Below the pieces are notes generated by a model that did not search any database, was not told the origin of the DNA, and was given only the letters and a program-made list of their open reading frames with translations. 64,000 bases of DNA from Gavia stellata (taxonomy: Eukaryota > Chordata > Aves > Gaviiformes > Gaviidae): assembly GCF_030936135.1 (NCBI RefSeq), contig NC_082596.1, positions 1,402,155 to 1,466,154 on the forward strand, written 5' to 3'. The position numbers and the translations under genes are program-made. Below are positions 10,734 through 22,505 of this stretch, piece after piece. Within the stretch, counting starts at the first letter, position 1; every line of letters begins with the position of its first letter.

Positions 10734-11036
10734 ATGGCCTGCTACGACCTCTGCCGCCCCTGCGGACCCACCCCGCTGGCTGACAGCTGCAACGAGCCCT
10801 GTGTCAGGCAGTGCGAGGACTCCCGCGTCGTCATCCAGCCTTCCACCGTGGTCGTCACCCTGCCAGGACCCATCCTCAGCTCCTTCCCACAGAACACCGC
10901 CGTCGGATCCTCCTCATCCGCTGCCGTGGGCAACATCCTCAGCTCCCAGGGAGTGCCTGTCTCCTCCGGTGGCTTTGGCTACGGCTTTGGAGGCCTGGGC
11001 TGCTTCGGTGGCAGAAGAGGCTGCTACCCCTGCTAA
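10734..11036 (+). CDS. Feather beta-keratin A2 (100 aa)
   Basis: Two residues shorter than most paralogues: the tail reads [14 protein letters not shown], lacking one Gly-Phe or Gly-Tyr dipeptide. It has ADSC with the PSTVVV and VPVSS residue set. The protein is identical to A3. It combines the P2 promoter with the T1 3' UTR. Reading frame and splice sites are intact. Confidence 0.95.
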   Translation: MACYDLCRPCGPTPLADSCNEPCVRQCEDSRVVIQPSTVVVTLPGPILSSFPQNTAVGSSSSAAVGNILSSQGVPVSSGGFGYGFGGLGCFGGRRGCYPC

Positions 11037-11308
11037 GGGCCCTCGCCACCACCCCTGACACCAACCACCCACACCCTGGAAACCATGGCATGGATTGAAG
11101 ATGCACCTCTGGCCCTTCCTGGAATGTCAACCTACTATCCACAACTCCTCCTCTCAAGGCACCAAGCAAGGAGGCTGGGAAGGGCCCTGCCCGTGCTGCC
11201 TGGAAACATGGCCCATGTACCTCCTCCTCCTCTTCTCTCACCTCCTTCTTTGCACCTCACACCAGCTCCCCTCCACTTGGTGCTCCTGCATTTTCACTCT
11301 TTTGCCTC

Positions 11309-11314
11309 AATAAA
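11309..11314 (+). terminator. A2 polyadenylation signal AATAAA
   Basis: AATAAA in CTCAATAAAATTCTCC, 273 bp after the stop, at the position conserved in the array. The 3' UTR is T1. Confidence 0.85.
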
Positions 11315-11635
11315 ATTCTCCTGCATCCCAGCCTCAAACGCCTCCACTTCCTTTCTTCTCCCAAGGCTTTTCCAACTTCACCCAAGAAAAAACAGGGCCT
11401 AATAGGTCATCAGGGTGGGTGGAAAGGGGCCACAAGACCTCTCCTACAAAATATGCCACCACTAACACCGGTGACTCGTGGCTTCCAGAACGTTAAGCAA
11501 GCCCACCCACCACTTAGCCAAAGGCTTTGACGCAATAATTCTCACCTTCATATGCCTCTCACAAAGTCTCCCCATGCCAGCACACCCTTGACTAACTCTC
11601 TTCCCTACAATGACTCTCCCGCCCTCCCAGCAAAC

Positions 11636-12770
11636 AGAATCACAGAATCATGTAGTTCGGCAGGAACCTCTGGATATCATGTGCTCAGGTTGGACTCGAT
11701 GATCTTACAGGTCTTTTCCAACCGTACTGATTCTGTGATTCTGTGCTTCAACCCACTGCCGAAGCACGACCACCCACAGCAGGTTGTCTGGGACCATGGC
11801 TGGTTGGTTTTCAGTATCTCCCAGGAGGGAGACTCCACCACCTCTTCCACTCTCTGACCACCCTCACTCTGGAAAAGACTTGCCTTCTTCGCCCATGGAA
11901 TGCCATCTGTTCCCACTTGTGCCCATGGACTCTTGCCCTTGTTGTGCGTACTTCTCAGAAGAACCACGCTCCCTCAACTTCACTCCCTCCCGTCTGGGAT
12001 TTATACACATTGATGACAGACCCCCCGCACATTCTTTGCCTCCTAGATTAGGAATCCCAGCTCCTCGGCCTCTTCTCATAGGAATGACGCTTCTGCCACT
12101 TCAGCATCTTGGTGGCCCTGCACTGGTCTTGCTCCACTACGTCCATGTCCTTCTTCCACTGGGAACACCAGAACCGCACACAGCACCCCACATGGGACCT
12201 CACCAGTGCTGAGGAGACACGAAGGGTCACCTCCCTCAACCTACTGCCAACGCTTTTCCTAATGACACACTGGAGGCTGGTGGCCCCATTTTGCAGCAGG
12301 GTCCTTTTCTACCTCTTGCTACATTTGTTTTCCACCAGGGCCACAAGCGCCTTCTCTGCTAAGCTGCTTTCTATCCAATATGCCCCCAGCCACTCCTGCT
12401 ACCTGGAATGTTGCCTCCCCAGGAACAGGACTTTGCACCTCCCCTTACTCAACTCCAGCAGATTCCTCTATGTCCAGGTAAAGGAAATCAGGTAGCGCCC
12501 GCAGCAATCGTGGGTTCAAACCATCTTTCCCCATGGACTTATGCACATCCACTTACACAACCCTCCCTTTATGGGGGGCAGATGTGATTCCACTGGCACC
12601 CCTAGCCCAGCCCTGAATTGGCCCAGCGTGACTCTTCCCTGCCAGGCACTCCAGCACCCATCAACACAGATGCACAGATACCCTTCCTGCCTCACCTCGT
12701 CTTCCTCACCAACAAGCACTGCTCAAGTGGCAAAGAACCCCCAAGACACAGTTACGCTGAATTTGGGCAG
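11636..12770 (-). mobile_element. CR1 LINE, antisense, A2 copy, with a nested CR1 tail
   Basis: Paralogue of 2522-3590. At about 11,690-11,746 it is interrupted by roughly 57 bp of sense-oriented CR1 3' end (GGTTGGACTCGATGATC through the GATTCTGT octamers). The junctions share TGTGCT, consistent with a short target-site duplication. The nested insertion is shared only with A3. Confidence 0.75.
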
Positions 12771-14220
12771 GTCTTGGGACTCTGGAGAGGTCCTCACTGA
12801 CTGCAAGCCAGGCAACGTTATTCCAACTTATAAAAAGGGCGTCAGTGAAGAGCCAGGAAACTGCAGACCTCTTAGTCTAAACTCCGTACCTAGAAAAATG
12901 ATGGAGAAGATCCTACTGGGTGGTGCTGAAAGGCGTTCAAAGGACAAGGCAATCATCAGGCACAGTGAGTATAGGTCCACTAAGGAAACGTCCTGTTTCA
13001 TTTCATAGCCTTCTACGATAAGGACACCTGCACTGTCGATGAAGGGAAGGACGTGGATGTAGGTTTTCTGGATTTTAGGAGGGCTTTTGATCCTGTCCCT
13101 CACAGAATCCCTCTGGACAAGATGTCCAACTGTGAGATGAACAGGTACACGCTGCCCTGGGTGAAGAACTGGCTGAAGGGCAGAGCTCAAAGGGTTGTAG
13201 GGAATGGGGCTACATCAGGCTGGTGACCAGTCACCAGGGGTGTGCCTCTGGGCTCCGTTCTAGGGCCAGTTCTGTTCAAGATTCTGATCAACCATCTGGA
13301 TGCAGGAGATGAATGCACCACTAGCAAGTTTGCTGATGATACCAAACTGGGAGGTGCTGTTGACTCTCTTGAGGGACAAGAGGCCTTGCAGACGGATCTA
13401 GAGAGATTGGAGCATTGATGATTGCCCAGCGGCATGAAATTTAACAAGAACAAATGCCAGATTCTGCACCTGGGACGCAGTAACACCGGGCACAAGCACA
13501 GACTGGGAGAGGAGTGGCTGGAGAGCAGCCCCGCAGAAAGGGATCTGGGGGTGCTGGCTGACAGCAGGCTCAACAGGAGGCAGCTGTGTGCCCTGGCAGC
13601 CGAGGGGACAAACCCCATCCTGGGGTGCGTCAAACACACCATAACCAGCCGGTCAAAAGAGGGGATTGTCCCGCTGTGTTCAGCGCTGGTACAGCCTCAC
13701 CTTGAATACTGTGAGCAGTTCTGGGCCTCACCATTTAAGAAGGTTGTGAAAGTCCTTGAAAGCATCCAGAGGAGGACAACAAAGGTGGTGACAGGGCTGG
13801 GAGGCATGTCCTGTGAGGAGGGGCTGAGGACTTTGGGTTTGCCTAGTTTGGAGGAGGCCGACGGGTGACCTCATTGCTCTCTGCAGCTTCCTGAGGAGGG
13901 GAAGGGGAGAGGGAGGTGCTGATCACTTCTCCCTTGGACCCAGCGACAGCACACATGGGAATCGTTCAAAGCTGCATCAGGGTTGGTTCAGACGACATTA
14001 GGAAGAATTTCTTTACAGAGACCGTGGTCAAACACTGGAACAGACTTCCTAGAGAAGCAGTCAATGCTCCATGCCTGTCAGTGTTTAAGAGGCATCTGGA
14101 CAATGACCTTAATAACATCCTTTAACCTTTGATCAGCCCTGAAGTGGTCAGGCAGTTGGACTAGATGATCCTTGTAGGTCCCTTCCAACTGGACTGCTCT
14201 AGTCTACTCTAGTCTATTCT
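12770..14220 (+). mobile_element. CR1 LINE, sense, A2 copy
   Basis: Paralogue of the CR1 at 3590-5050, with the same 5' truncation and the [10 protein letters not shown] motif. A TGA stop at 13,224 replaces CGA found in A1, a C-to-T change at a CpG. Decayed and non-coding. Confidence 0.9.
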
Positions 14221-14234
14221 GCTCCATCAAACCT

Positions 14235-15423
14235 TCTGCACACAAACAGCACCTCGAGGTTCTCAGGCGCACAGCCCAGCATGCGCCCCTCCCATTTCCC
14301 CTCCACCATGTCCAGTCCCGCTCTGGCCCCACAAACACTGCGCAGAGAAATGGCCTCAGCCCTCGGCACTCAGCCCAAAGAAAGACCCCACAGGCGGTCA
14401 CTCCCAGCCTCCCCTGCCTGCCGCTCCCGCTCCCCCTGGGCCTCTCACGGGCCTCACCAGCTCTCCCAGAGCTCACCAGCCTCAGCCCCGCGGCCGCAGC
14501 CTTCCCTCACCACAGCCAGGCACTGCCTCAGCACCCTCAGCGACCAGCCAATCGGGAGGCAGCTAACAACCTGCCAATCGGGAGGCAGCTAACAACCTGC
14601 CAATCAGGGGATGGCTGACAGGCACCAGCTGCTGCAGAAGCTCCTGGAAGCTTCCAGAAGGCCACTCTCAGCACCCCAAAATCAACACCTCCAGTCCAAT
14701 AAATAGGTAATCTTCACAAAACAGCCCCCAAAACAACTGCTGGGAGGGGTGGGAGGTGAACGAGGGAATGAATGAGTAGAAATGCTGCCAAAACCCAACC
14801 CAAACCCCTCACACAGAAGAAGTTAGAGACCTCAGAGGGGCAAGAGGGAGGGAAAATGCCCTGATTAAATAACACACCCCAAAAAAATCTGACATCAATA
14901 AGTACATCAACAGACCCTGCACTTCTTGTCCTTGCTGCAGGGTGCCAGGGACACCCACGCAGGGTCCCCTGTCCTGGCCCCCCTTGCTGTGTTCCCCAGA
15001 CCAATCTCCTGGCAGTCCCCATGACACCATCTTCCTTCACGGCGGGGTGCCAGGGCCACACACACAGGGTCCCGTGTCACCGTGCCCAGCTTCCAGCGAT
15101 ATGGGAGTCCCCAGGCCACGGTCTCACCTTGCTGTGGGGTCCCCAGCTGAACCCTTGGGGGGATCCCCCCACCACCATCCCCTCTTCACTGCAGGGACCC
15201 ATGCAAGAGTCTCCCGACCACCATCCCCTCTGCTGCAGGGTCCCTGGACCACCTGTGCAGGGGACCCCAAGCCACCATCCCTCTGCTCTGAGGTCACACA
15301 GAGAGCCCCCTCTGTGAGCTCACCATCCTCCTCACCGTGGGGACCCTGCGGCACAGCATGGGGCACTGAGCACCAGGTGCAGGAACAAGCCCCTGACCCT
15401 GCTCTGCTGGGAAGGTGGGGCTC
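14235..15423. repeat. GC-rich unclassified block of dimer 2, complete version
   Basis: Complete form of the block, including about 485 bp missing from dimer 1. It contains a 26-bp tandem repeat with CCAAT at 14,548, 14,574 and 14,600, and a later segment with repeated CAGGGTCCC and CACCATCCC motifs. No gene or known element is recognised; frames of 100-200 codons on both strands reflect composition. Confidence 0.55.
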
Positions 15424-16402
15424 TGTGGTGGGTTCACCTGGGCTGGATGCCCGGTGCCCACCAAGCCGCTCTATCACTGCCTCTCCTCAGCTGGACAGGG
15501 GGAGAAAAATAGAAGAAAAGGCTCCTGGTTCGAGATAAGGACAGGGAGATTACTCTCCAGTTACCCTCATAGGCAAAAAAGTCTTCCCTCGGGGAAATTA
15601 CTTTAAAATATTGCCAATAGGAAGTCAGAGGAGGATAATGAGAAATAAAGGCAAATCCTATAACACCTTCACGCCACCCCTCCCTTCTTCCAGCATCAAA
15701 TTCACTCCCAAATTCTCTATCTCCTCCTGCTGAGCGGCGCAGGGCAACGGGGAATGGGGGTTGTGGTCAGGTCATCACACATTGTCTCTGCCGATCCTTC
15801 TTCCTCACACTCATCCCCTGCTCCAGCGTGGGGTCCCTCTCATAGAGACAGTCCTTCACAAATTTCTCCAACGTGGCTCCTTCCCACGGGCTGCAGTTCT
15901 TCACAAACTGCTCCAGCATGGCTCCTTTCCACGAGGTGCACACCTTCAGGAACGGACTGCTCCAGTGCGCGTACCCCATGGGGTCACAAGGCCTGCCAGA
16001 AAAACTGCTCCAGTGTGGGCTCTCCACGGGGTCACAGCCTCTTTTGGGCCCATCTACCTGCTCCGGCCTCAGCTCCTCCACGGGCTGCAGGTGGATGTCT
16101 GCTCCACCGTGGACCTTCATGGGCTGCAGGGGGACAAACTGCTCTACCATGGTCTTCACCACAGGCTGCAGGGAATCTCTGCTCCAGTGACTTCTCCCTC
16201 CTCTCATCCAGTTAATATAGTGCAGCAGATTTTTCCCCTTCGTAAATATGTCAGCACAGAGGCGCTACCACCATTGCTGATTGGCTCATGTTGGCCAGTA
16301 GCTGCTCCATCCTGGACCTGGCCAGCATTGGCTCTATCAAACATTGGGGAAGCTTCTGGAGCCTTTTCACGAAAGCCACCCCTGTACCCCCCTCGCTTCC
16401 AG
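15424..16402 (-). mobile_element. Solo LTR, antisense, upstream of B2, end replaced
   Basis: Same LTR as 5765-6737, starting TGTGGTGGGTT. At about 16,402 the sequence switches to AGAATCACCAAGTTACAAC instead of the GCTACCAAAACC...CAACACA end seen in the other three. The switch sits just before the keratin promoter block, where B2 has a P1-type promoter. Confidence 0.7.
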
Positions 16403-16424
16403 AATCACCAAGTTACAACTTTAC

Positions 16425-17009
16425 AAGCAAGAGGGGCACCAAGGCACCCACAGAGCACATCCAACGGGAAAGGCCAGGCCTAAAGCAGGCTAAGCAAGAT
16501 GGCAGCAATGCAAGGAGGGACCGAACACATTGGAAGGGGCAGCGCCTCACGCCTGGCACACCTCCAAAGCCCAGACCAGCCTGACAGGGAGGCGAGGAAA
16601 TGGGGCCCCCTCTTCACAACGCACCCGCAAAACACACCACACGAGTGCCACGGGATGACCTCATTGATGACACCCCACCTCTCCTACGCTTTGGTCACGA
16701 CTTCTACCTGCCCTGACACGTGCCATCAACACCAGCCTTTGGCCTCTAATATTCACTTAAAAGCTGCCGCCAGTGCCAGGTGGACACATCCTCAGGAGAA
16801 GGACATGATATTGCAGAATTTCGTGAATGAAAACACTCCCCATCTTATTACACACAAGTGTGGCATGCAACACCTGCTTGCTGAAAAATGCCGTCACGCA
16901 CAAAGTCTGTCTCACACCCTGGGGCACTCGGGGACCAGCATAAAAGCCGGCCCAGCGCCTCTCTCCCTCACACACTGCTCCTGACGCCTTCTCCTTGACG
17001 GTCAACAAG
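16425..17009 (+). promoter_or_regulatory. B2 keratin promoter (type P1), TATA box and noncoding exon 1
   Basis: TATA box ATAAAAG at 16,940-16,946 in the P1 context otherwise found only at A1 and A4. Exon 1 ends at 17,009, the donor GTAAGC is at 17,010 and the acceptor AG at 17,217-17,218. Confidence 0.8.
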
Positions 17010-17238
17010 GTAAGCCTGAAACCCCTTCCCCTCCTTCTCCTCACCCACCTGGCCTGCCTCTTCCAGTACGATCTGCCTCCACACTCAGCAGCCCTGATGC
17101 CTCGCCACCACCACGCTGCCCACAGCCCCACACCACACATCCCCAATCCTTCATCCTCCTGCAACACAACCCCTCGCACACCCATTCCCCTCCGCTTCCT
17201 CAACACCCTCTCTTCCAGGGACCCTCCACACCACAGAC

Positions 17239-17547
17239 ATGGCCTGCTACGACCTCTGCCGCCCCTGCGGACCCACCCCGCTGGCTGACAGCTGCAACGA
17301 GCCCTGTGTCAGGCAGTGCGAGGACTCCCGCGTCGTCATCCAGCCTCCCGCTGTGCTCGTCACCCTGCCAGGACCCATCCTCAGCTCCTTCCCACAGAAC
17401 ACCGCCGTCGGATCCTCCTCATCCGCTGCCGTGGGCAACATCCTCAGCTCCCAGGGAGTGCCCATCTCCTCCGGCGGCTTTGGCTACGGCTTCGGCTTTG
17501 GAGGCCTGGGCTGCTTCGGTGGCAGAAGAGGCTGCTACCCCTGCTAA
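17239..17547 (+). CDS. Feather beta-keratin B2 (102 aa)
   Basis: Coding sequence of the A1/A4 type: ADSC, PPAVLV and VPISS, with the tail [14 protein letters not shown]. Its 3' UTR is the T2 type shared only with B1. It is therefore a recombinant gene with A1/A4-like promoter and coding region and a B1-like 3' end. No disruption is seen. Confidence 0.95.
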   Translation: MACYDLCRPCGPTPLADSCNEPCVRQCEDSRVVIQPPAVLVTLPGPILSSFPQNTAVGSSSSAAVGNILSSQGVPISSGGFGYGFGFGGLGCFGGRRGCYPC

Positions 17548-17761
17548 GGGCCCTCGCCACCACCCCTGACACCAAGCACCCACATCCGGGAAGACACGGA
17601 ATCGATTGAGGACGCACCTCCAGGATGTCACTGGGACGTAGACCTGGCGCCCGTGGCTCTTCTTCTCAAGGGAAAACGCAAGGAAGCAGGGAAGGGGCCA
17701 GCCCAGGCTGCCTGGAAACATGGCCCATGTACCTCCTCCGCTTGTCCCACCTCCTTCTTTG

Positions 17762-17903
17762 AATCGCCCCTTCTGCTATGTCCACTACTCTCTGCTGCAA
17801 ACACCTTCTGGCAAGCCAACGACCAGCCGAGACCAGGAAGATCTTGCTGCTCTGACAAGATCTTTCTCACACAAGGGACCTTGGCTGACAGGCACCCTAC
17901 TTG
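17762..17903 (+). repeat. 142-bp insertion in the B2 3' UTR (type T2)
   Basis: Counterpart of 8031-8172 with the same junctions, same length and the conserved AAGATCTTG inverted repeat. Confidence 0.8.
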
Positions 17904-17959
17904 CACCTCACACCGGCTCTCTTCCACTTTTCACTCCTTCCTTTTCACTCTTTTGCCTC

Positions 17960-17965
17960 AATAAA
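17960..17965 (+). terminator. B2 polyadenylation signal AATAAA
   Basis: Canonical signal in CTCAATAAAGATGTCC, as in B1. Confidence 0.85.
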
Positions 17966-18304
17966 GATGTCCTGCATCCCAGCATGACATGCCTCCACTT
18001 CCTTTCTTTCCCAAGGCTCTTCCAACTTCACACAGCACAAAGCCAGGGCTCAACAGGCCGTCGGGGTGGGTGGAAAAGGGCTACAAGACCTCTCTTAGGG
18101 ACTATGTCCCCAGCAACAACAACAACAACAACACAGACCGCTAAACGGGGGCTTCCAGCCCATGACACAAGCCCTTCACTTGCACAAACAAAGGCTTGGA
18201 CATGCTAATGCACTTCTACCCATGCCTCTGACGCAACCTCCCCATGGCACCACGTCCTTGACCAACTCTCTTCCCCAGCACGACTCCCTGCCCAGCACAG
18301 CAAG

Positions 18305-19205
18305 CAGAATCACAGCAAACAGAATCAGTGAGGGCACAAGGAAACTCAGGAAATCATCTACTTCAACCCAACCTGCTCAGGCACGGTCAGCCCGAGCAGG
18401 CTGTCCACGACCACGGCCAGCCAGGTTTTCAGTATCTCCAAGGATGGAGACTCCGACACCTCTCTGCGCTTCCGGTTCCACTGCTTGACCACCCTCACAC
18501 TGGAAGAGGCTTGCCTTCTCTTCCAAGGATATGGCACATCTTTTCAGCTTGGTCCACTCACCTGTGGTGGGTTGACCCTGGCTCAACTCCAGGTGCCCAC
18601 CCAGTTTGCACTCAACCTCACTGGCTACTTATGCAAACCCATAATTTCTTGGGTGGTCTATGAGAAATTAAGGGGAGAAAACGTCAAAGGCTTTACTGAA
18701 AAGTCAACATAAACACCAGCCACGGCTCTCTCCTCATCCACAAAGCTAGTCACTTCAAAGTAGAAGATACACAGGTTGGCCAAGCATGATTTCCCCTTTG
18801 TAAATCCATGCTGAAAACTCCCCATCACCTCGTTGTCCTTACGGGGATTGGCAGTGCCTTCCAAGAGGGTTTACTACATCACCTTCTTAGAAACGAGGTC
18901 AGGCTAGGAAACCTCTACTTTCCCAGATCTTCCTTCCTGATCTTCTCCAAGATACAAGGGCTATGAGCTCTCTTTCCAGCCATCAAAAACCACTCCCAGG
19001 CACCACCAACTTCCCAACAGAATGGAGAGGGGCCTCCCAAGGGCATCAGCCAGCTCCCTCCACATTCATGGCTATGACGCCTCAGGCCCCATGGACTTGC
19101 TTATCTCCAGACGCACAGCATTCCTTCCTACCTCCCTTCATCTTCCTCAGCAACAAGCACTGCTTGCCTGACAAACAGCCTGCAAAACACTCACCTCAGC
19201 TCAAC
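18305..19205 (-). mobile_element. CR1 LINE, antisense, B2 downstream flank
   Basis: Near-identical paralogue of 8571-9470. Just upstream, 18,116-18,136 carries a short (CAA)n tract one unit longer than the one at 8378-8400. Confidence 0.6.
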
Positions 19206-19658
19206 TGGGGAATGCCTTGCATTCATCAAACCTTTGGCATGCATCCACCACCACCAAGGCCTCGGCTCTGCAGCCATGTGCTGCATGCTCGCCTCCAACT
19301 CCCCTCAGCAATCTCCAAATTCTCTTTCTTCTCATTCTTCTTCTTTGGATGTGTCACACCAGAGCCCAAGCCCCGTATCATACCATAGCCCAAGCACTGC
19401 ATCACACCAAAGCCGACTCTGCACATGTACCATCCCCAGCTAAGGGGAGCGCTATGGAGGGGCCAACACAAGCCTTTGGAGAGCCTGGCAGGGCTCCCCA
19501 CATCACAGGGCCTGCGAGCTCTGAACCGTAGCTGACAGGACAATGACATGCTCTTGCAATTAGCCCTCCTCTGCCTGCATGCAGACACTCCCAGGGAGGG
19601 CACCAAGGAGGCACAACCCCAAACAGGCAGCCTCCTTTCTCCCAGCTACAACCTTACA

Positions 19659-20238
19659 AGCAACAGCGGCACCAAGGCACCCACAGAGCACACTCAATGG
19701 GAAAGGCCAGGCCTTAGTAAAGGCTTAGCGAGCTGGCAGCAAAGCGGGGAGGGACTGAATGCAATTGGAAGGGGCAGACCCTCACGCGCAGCACACTTGC
19801 AAACCAAGACCAGCCGCCCAGGGCTGAGATGAATTGAGGCCCCCTCTTCACAACGCACCCGCAAACCACACCACACAAGTGCCACGGGATGACCTCACCG
19901 ATGACACCCCACCTCTGTTATGCTTTGGTCATGACTTCTACCTGCCCTGACACGTGCCATCAACACCAGCCTTTGGCCTCTAATACTCTCACTTAAAAGC
20001 TGCCGCCTGGGCCAAGTGGACATGTCCTCTAGAGGAAAACATGAAATTGCAGAATTTCAGGAAGGAAAACACGTCCCACCGTATTACTCACGAGGTTGTG
20101 GCATGTAACAGCTGCTTGCTGAAAAATGCTGTCATGCGCAAAGATGGTCGTGCCCCTTGGGGACAAGAATAAAAGCCGTCCCAGAGCCTCTCTCCCTCAC
20201 ACAGATCTCCTGACGCCTTCTCCTCTGCGGTCAACAAG
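19659..20238 (+). promoter_or_regulatory. A3 keratin promoter (type P2), TATA box and noncoding exon 1
   Basis: TATA box ATAAAAG at 20,169-20,175. Exon 1 ends at 20,238, donor GTGAGC at 20,239, acceptor AG at 20,446-20,447. Nearly identical to the A2 promoter. Confidence 0.8.
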
Positions 20239-20467
20239 GTGAGCCTGAAACCCCTTCCCCTCCATATACTGACCCACCTGGCCCCTCTCTTCCAGCACGC
20301 TCTGCCCCAAGACTCAGCAGCCCTGACGCCTCCCCACCACCACACTCCCCACAGCCCCATATCAGGACTCCACAATCGCTCGCCCTCATGCGACAGTAAC
20401 ACTCGCACCCCCATTCCCCTCCGCTTCCTCAACACCCTCTCTTCCAGGGACCCTCCACACCACAGAC

Positions 20468-20770
20468 ATGGCCTGCTACGACCTCTGCCGCCCCTGCGGA
20501 CCCACCCCGCTGGCTGACAGCTGCAACGAGCCCTGTGTCAGGCAGTGCGAGGACTCCCGCGTCGTCATCCAGCCTTCCACCGTGGTCGTCACCCTGCCAG
20601 GACCCATCCTCAGCTCCTTCCCCCAGAACACCGCCGTCGGATCCTCCTCATCCGCTGCCGTGGGCAACATCCTCAGCTCCCAGGGAGTGCCTGTCTCCTC
20701 CGGTGGCTTTGGCTACGGCTTTGGAGGCCTGGGCTGCTTCGGTGGCAGAAGAGGCTGCTACCCCTGCTAA
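20468..20770 (+). CDS. Feather beta-keratin A3 (100 aa)
   Basis: The protein is identical to A2, including the shortened GYGFGGLGC tail. At the DNA level it differs silently, for example CCCCAG instead of CCACAG before AACACCGCC, a variant it shares with B4. P2 promoter, T1 3' UTR. Intact. Confidence 0.95.
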   Translation: MACYDLCRPCGPTPLADSCNEPCVRQCEDSRVVIQPSTVVVTLPGPILSSFPQNTAVGSSSSAAVGNILSSQGVPVSSGGFGYGFGGLGCFGGRRGCYPC

Positions 20771-21042
20771 GGGCCCTCGCCACCACCCCTGACACCAACC
20801 ACCCACACCCTGGAAACCATGGCATGGATTGAAGATGCACCTCTGGCCCTTCCTGGAATGTCAACCTACTATCCACAACTCCTCCTCTCAAGGCACCAAG
20901 CAAGGAGGCTGGGAAGGGCCCTGCCCGTGCTGCCTGGAAACATGGCCCATGTACCTCCTCCTCCTCTTCTACCACCTCCTTCTTTGCACCTCACACCAGC
21001 TCCCCTCCACTTGGTGCTCCTGCATTTTCACTCTTTTGCCTC

Positions 21043-21048
21043 AATAAA
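21043..21048 (+). terminator. A3 polyadenylation signal AATAAA
   Basis: AATAAA in CTCAATAAACTTCTCC, 273 bp after the stop; T1 3' UTR. Confidence 0.85.
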
Positions 21049-21367
21049 CTTCTCCTGCATCCCAGCCTCAAACGCCTCCACTTCCTTTCTTCTCCCAAGG
21101 CTTTTCCAACTTCACCCAAGAAAAAACAGGGCCTAATAGGTCATCAGGGTGGGTGGAAAGGGGACACAAGACCTCTCCTACAAAATATGCCACCACTAAC
21201 ACCGGTGACTCGTGGCTTCCAGAACGTTAAGCAAGCCCACCCACCACTTAGCCAAAGGCTTTGACGCAATAATTCTCACCTTCATATGCCTCTCACAAAG
21301 TCTCCCCATGCCAGCACACCCTTGACTAACTCTCTTCCCTACAATGACTCTCCGCCCTCCCAGCAAA

Positions 21368-22505
21368 CAGAATCACAGAATCATGTAGTTCGGCAGGAAC
21401 CTCTGGATATCATGTGCTCAGGTTGGACTCGATGATCTTACAGGTCTTTTCCAACCGTACTGATTCTGTGATTCTGTGCTTCAACCCACTGCCGAAGCAC
21501 GACCACCCACAGCAGGTTGTCTGGGACCATGGCTGGTTGGTTTTCAGTATCTCCCAGGAGGGAGACTCCACCACCTCTTCCACTCTCTGACCACCCTCAC
21601 TCTGGAAAAGACTTGCCTTCTTCGCCCATGGAATGCCATCTGTTCCCACTTGTGCCCATGGACTCTTGCCCTTGTTGTGCGTACTTCTCAGAAGAACCAC
21701 GCTCCCTCAACTTCACTCCCTCCCGTCTGGGATTTATACACATTGATGACAGACCCCCCGCACATTCTTTGCCTCCTAGATTAGGAATCCCAGCTCCTCG
21801 GCCTCTTCTCATAGGAATGACGCTTCTGCCACTTCAGCATCTTGGTGGCCCTGCACTGGTCTTGCTCCACTACGTCCATGTCCTTCTTCCACTGGGAACA
21901 CCAGAACCGCACACAGCACCCCACATGGGACCTCACCAGTGCTGAGGAGACTCGAAGGGTCACCTCCCTCAACCTACTGCCAACGCTTTTCCTAATGACG
22001 CACTGGAGGCTGGTGGCCCCATTTTGCAGCAGGGTCCTTTTCTACCTCATGCTACATTTGTTTTCCACCAGGGCCACAAGCGCCTTCTCTGCTAAGCTGC
22101 TTTCTATCCAATATGCCCCCAGCCACTCCTGCTACCTGGAATGTTGCCTCCCCAGGAACAGGACTTTGCACCTCCCCTTACTCAACTCCAGCAGATTCTT
22201 CTATGTCCAGTGCAAGGACATCGGGTAGCGCCCGCAGCAATCGTGGGTTCAAACCATCTTTCCCCATGGACTTATGCACATCCACTTACACAACCCTCCC
22301 TTTCTGGGGGGCAGATGTGATTCCACTGGCACCCCTAGCCCAGCCCTGAATTGGCCCAGCGTGACTCTTCCCTGCCAGGCACTCCAGCACCCATCAACAC
22401 AGACGCACAGATACCCTTCCTGCCTCACCTCGTCTTCCTCACCAACAAGCACATCCCACGTGGCAAAGAACCCCCAAGACACAGTTACGCTGAATTTGGG
22501 CAGGT
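21368..22505 (-). mobile_element. CR1 LINE, antisense, A3 copy, with the nested CR1 tail
   Basis: Paralogue of 11,636-12,770 with the same 57-bp sense CR1 insertion (about 21,418-21,475). Its inner part, however, matches A1 rather than A2 at several sites (CTCATGCTAC and CCAGTGCAAGGACATC). Confidence 0.75.

Larger units (their letters stand above)
9925..19658 (+). repeat. Keratin array dimer 2 (genes A2 and B2)
   Basis: Second dimer. From about 8,240 to 14,900 it is nearly identical to 17,970-24,640 at an offset near 9,734, indicating a recent tandem duplication. It contains A2 (10,734-11,036), antisense and sense CR1, the GC-rich block with three CCAAT motifs, a 3'-truncated antisense LTR and B2 (17,239-17,547). 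Confidence 0.8.
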
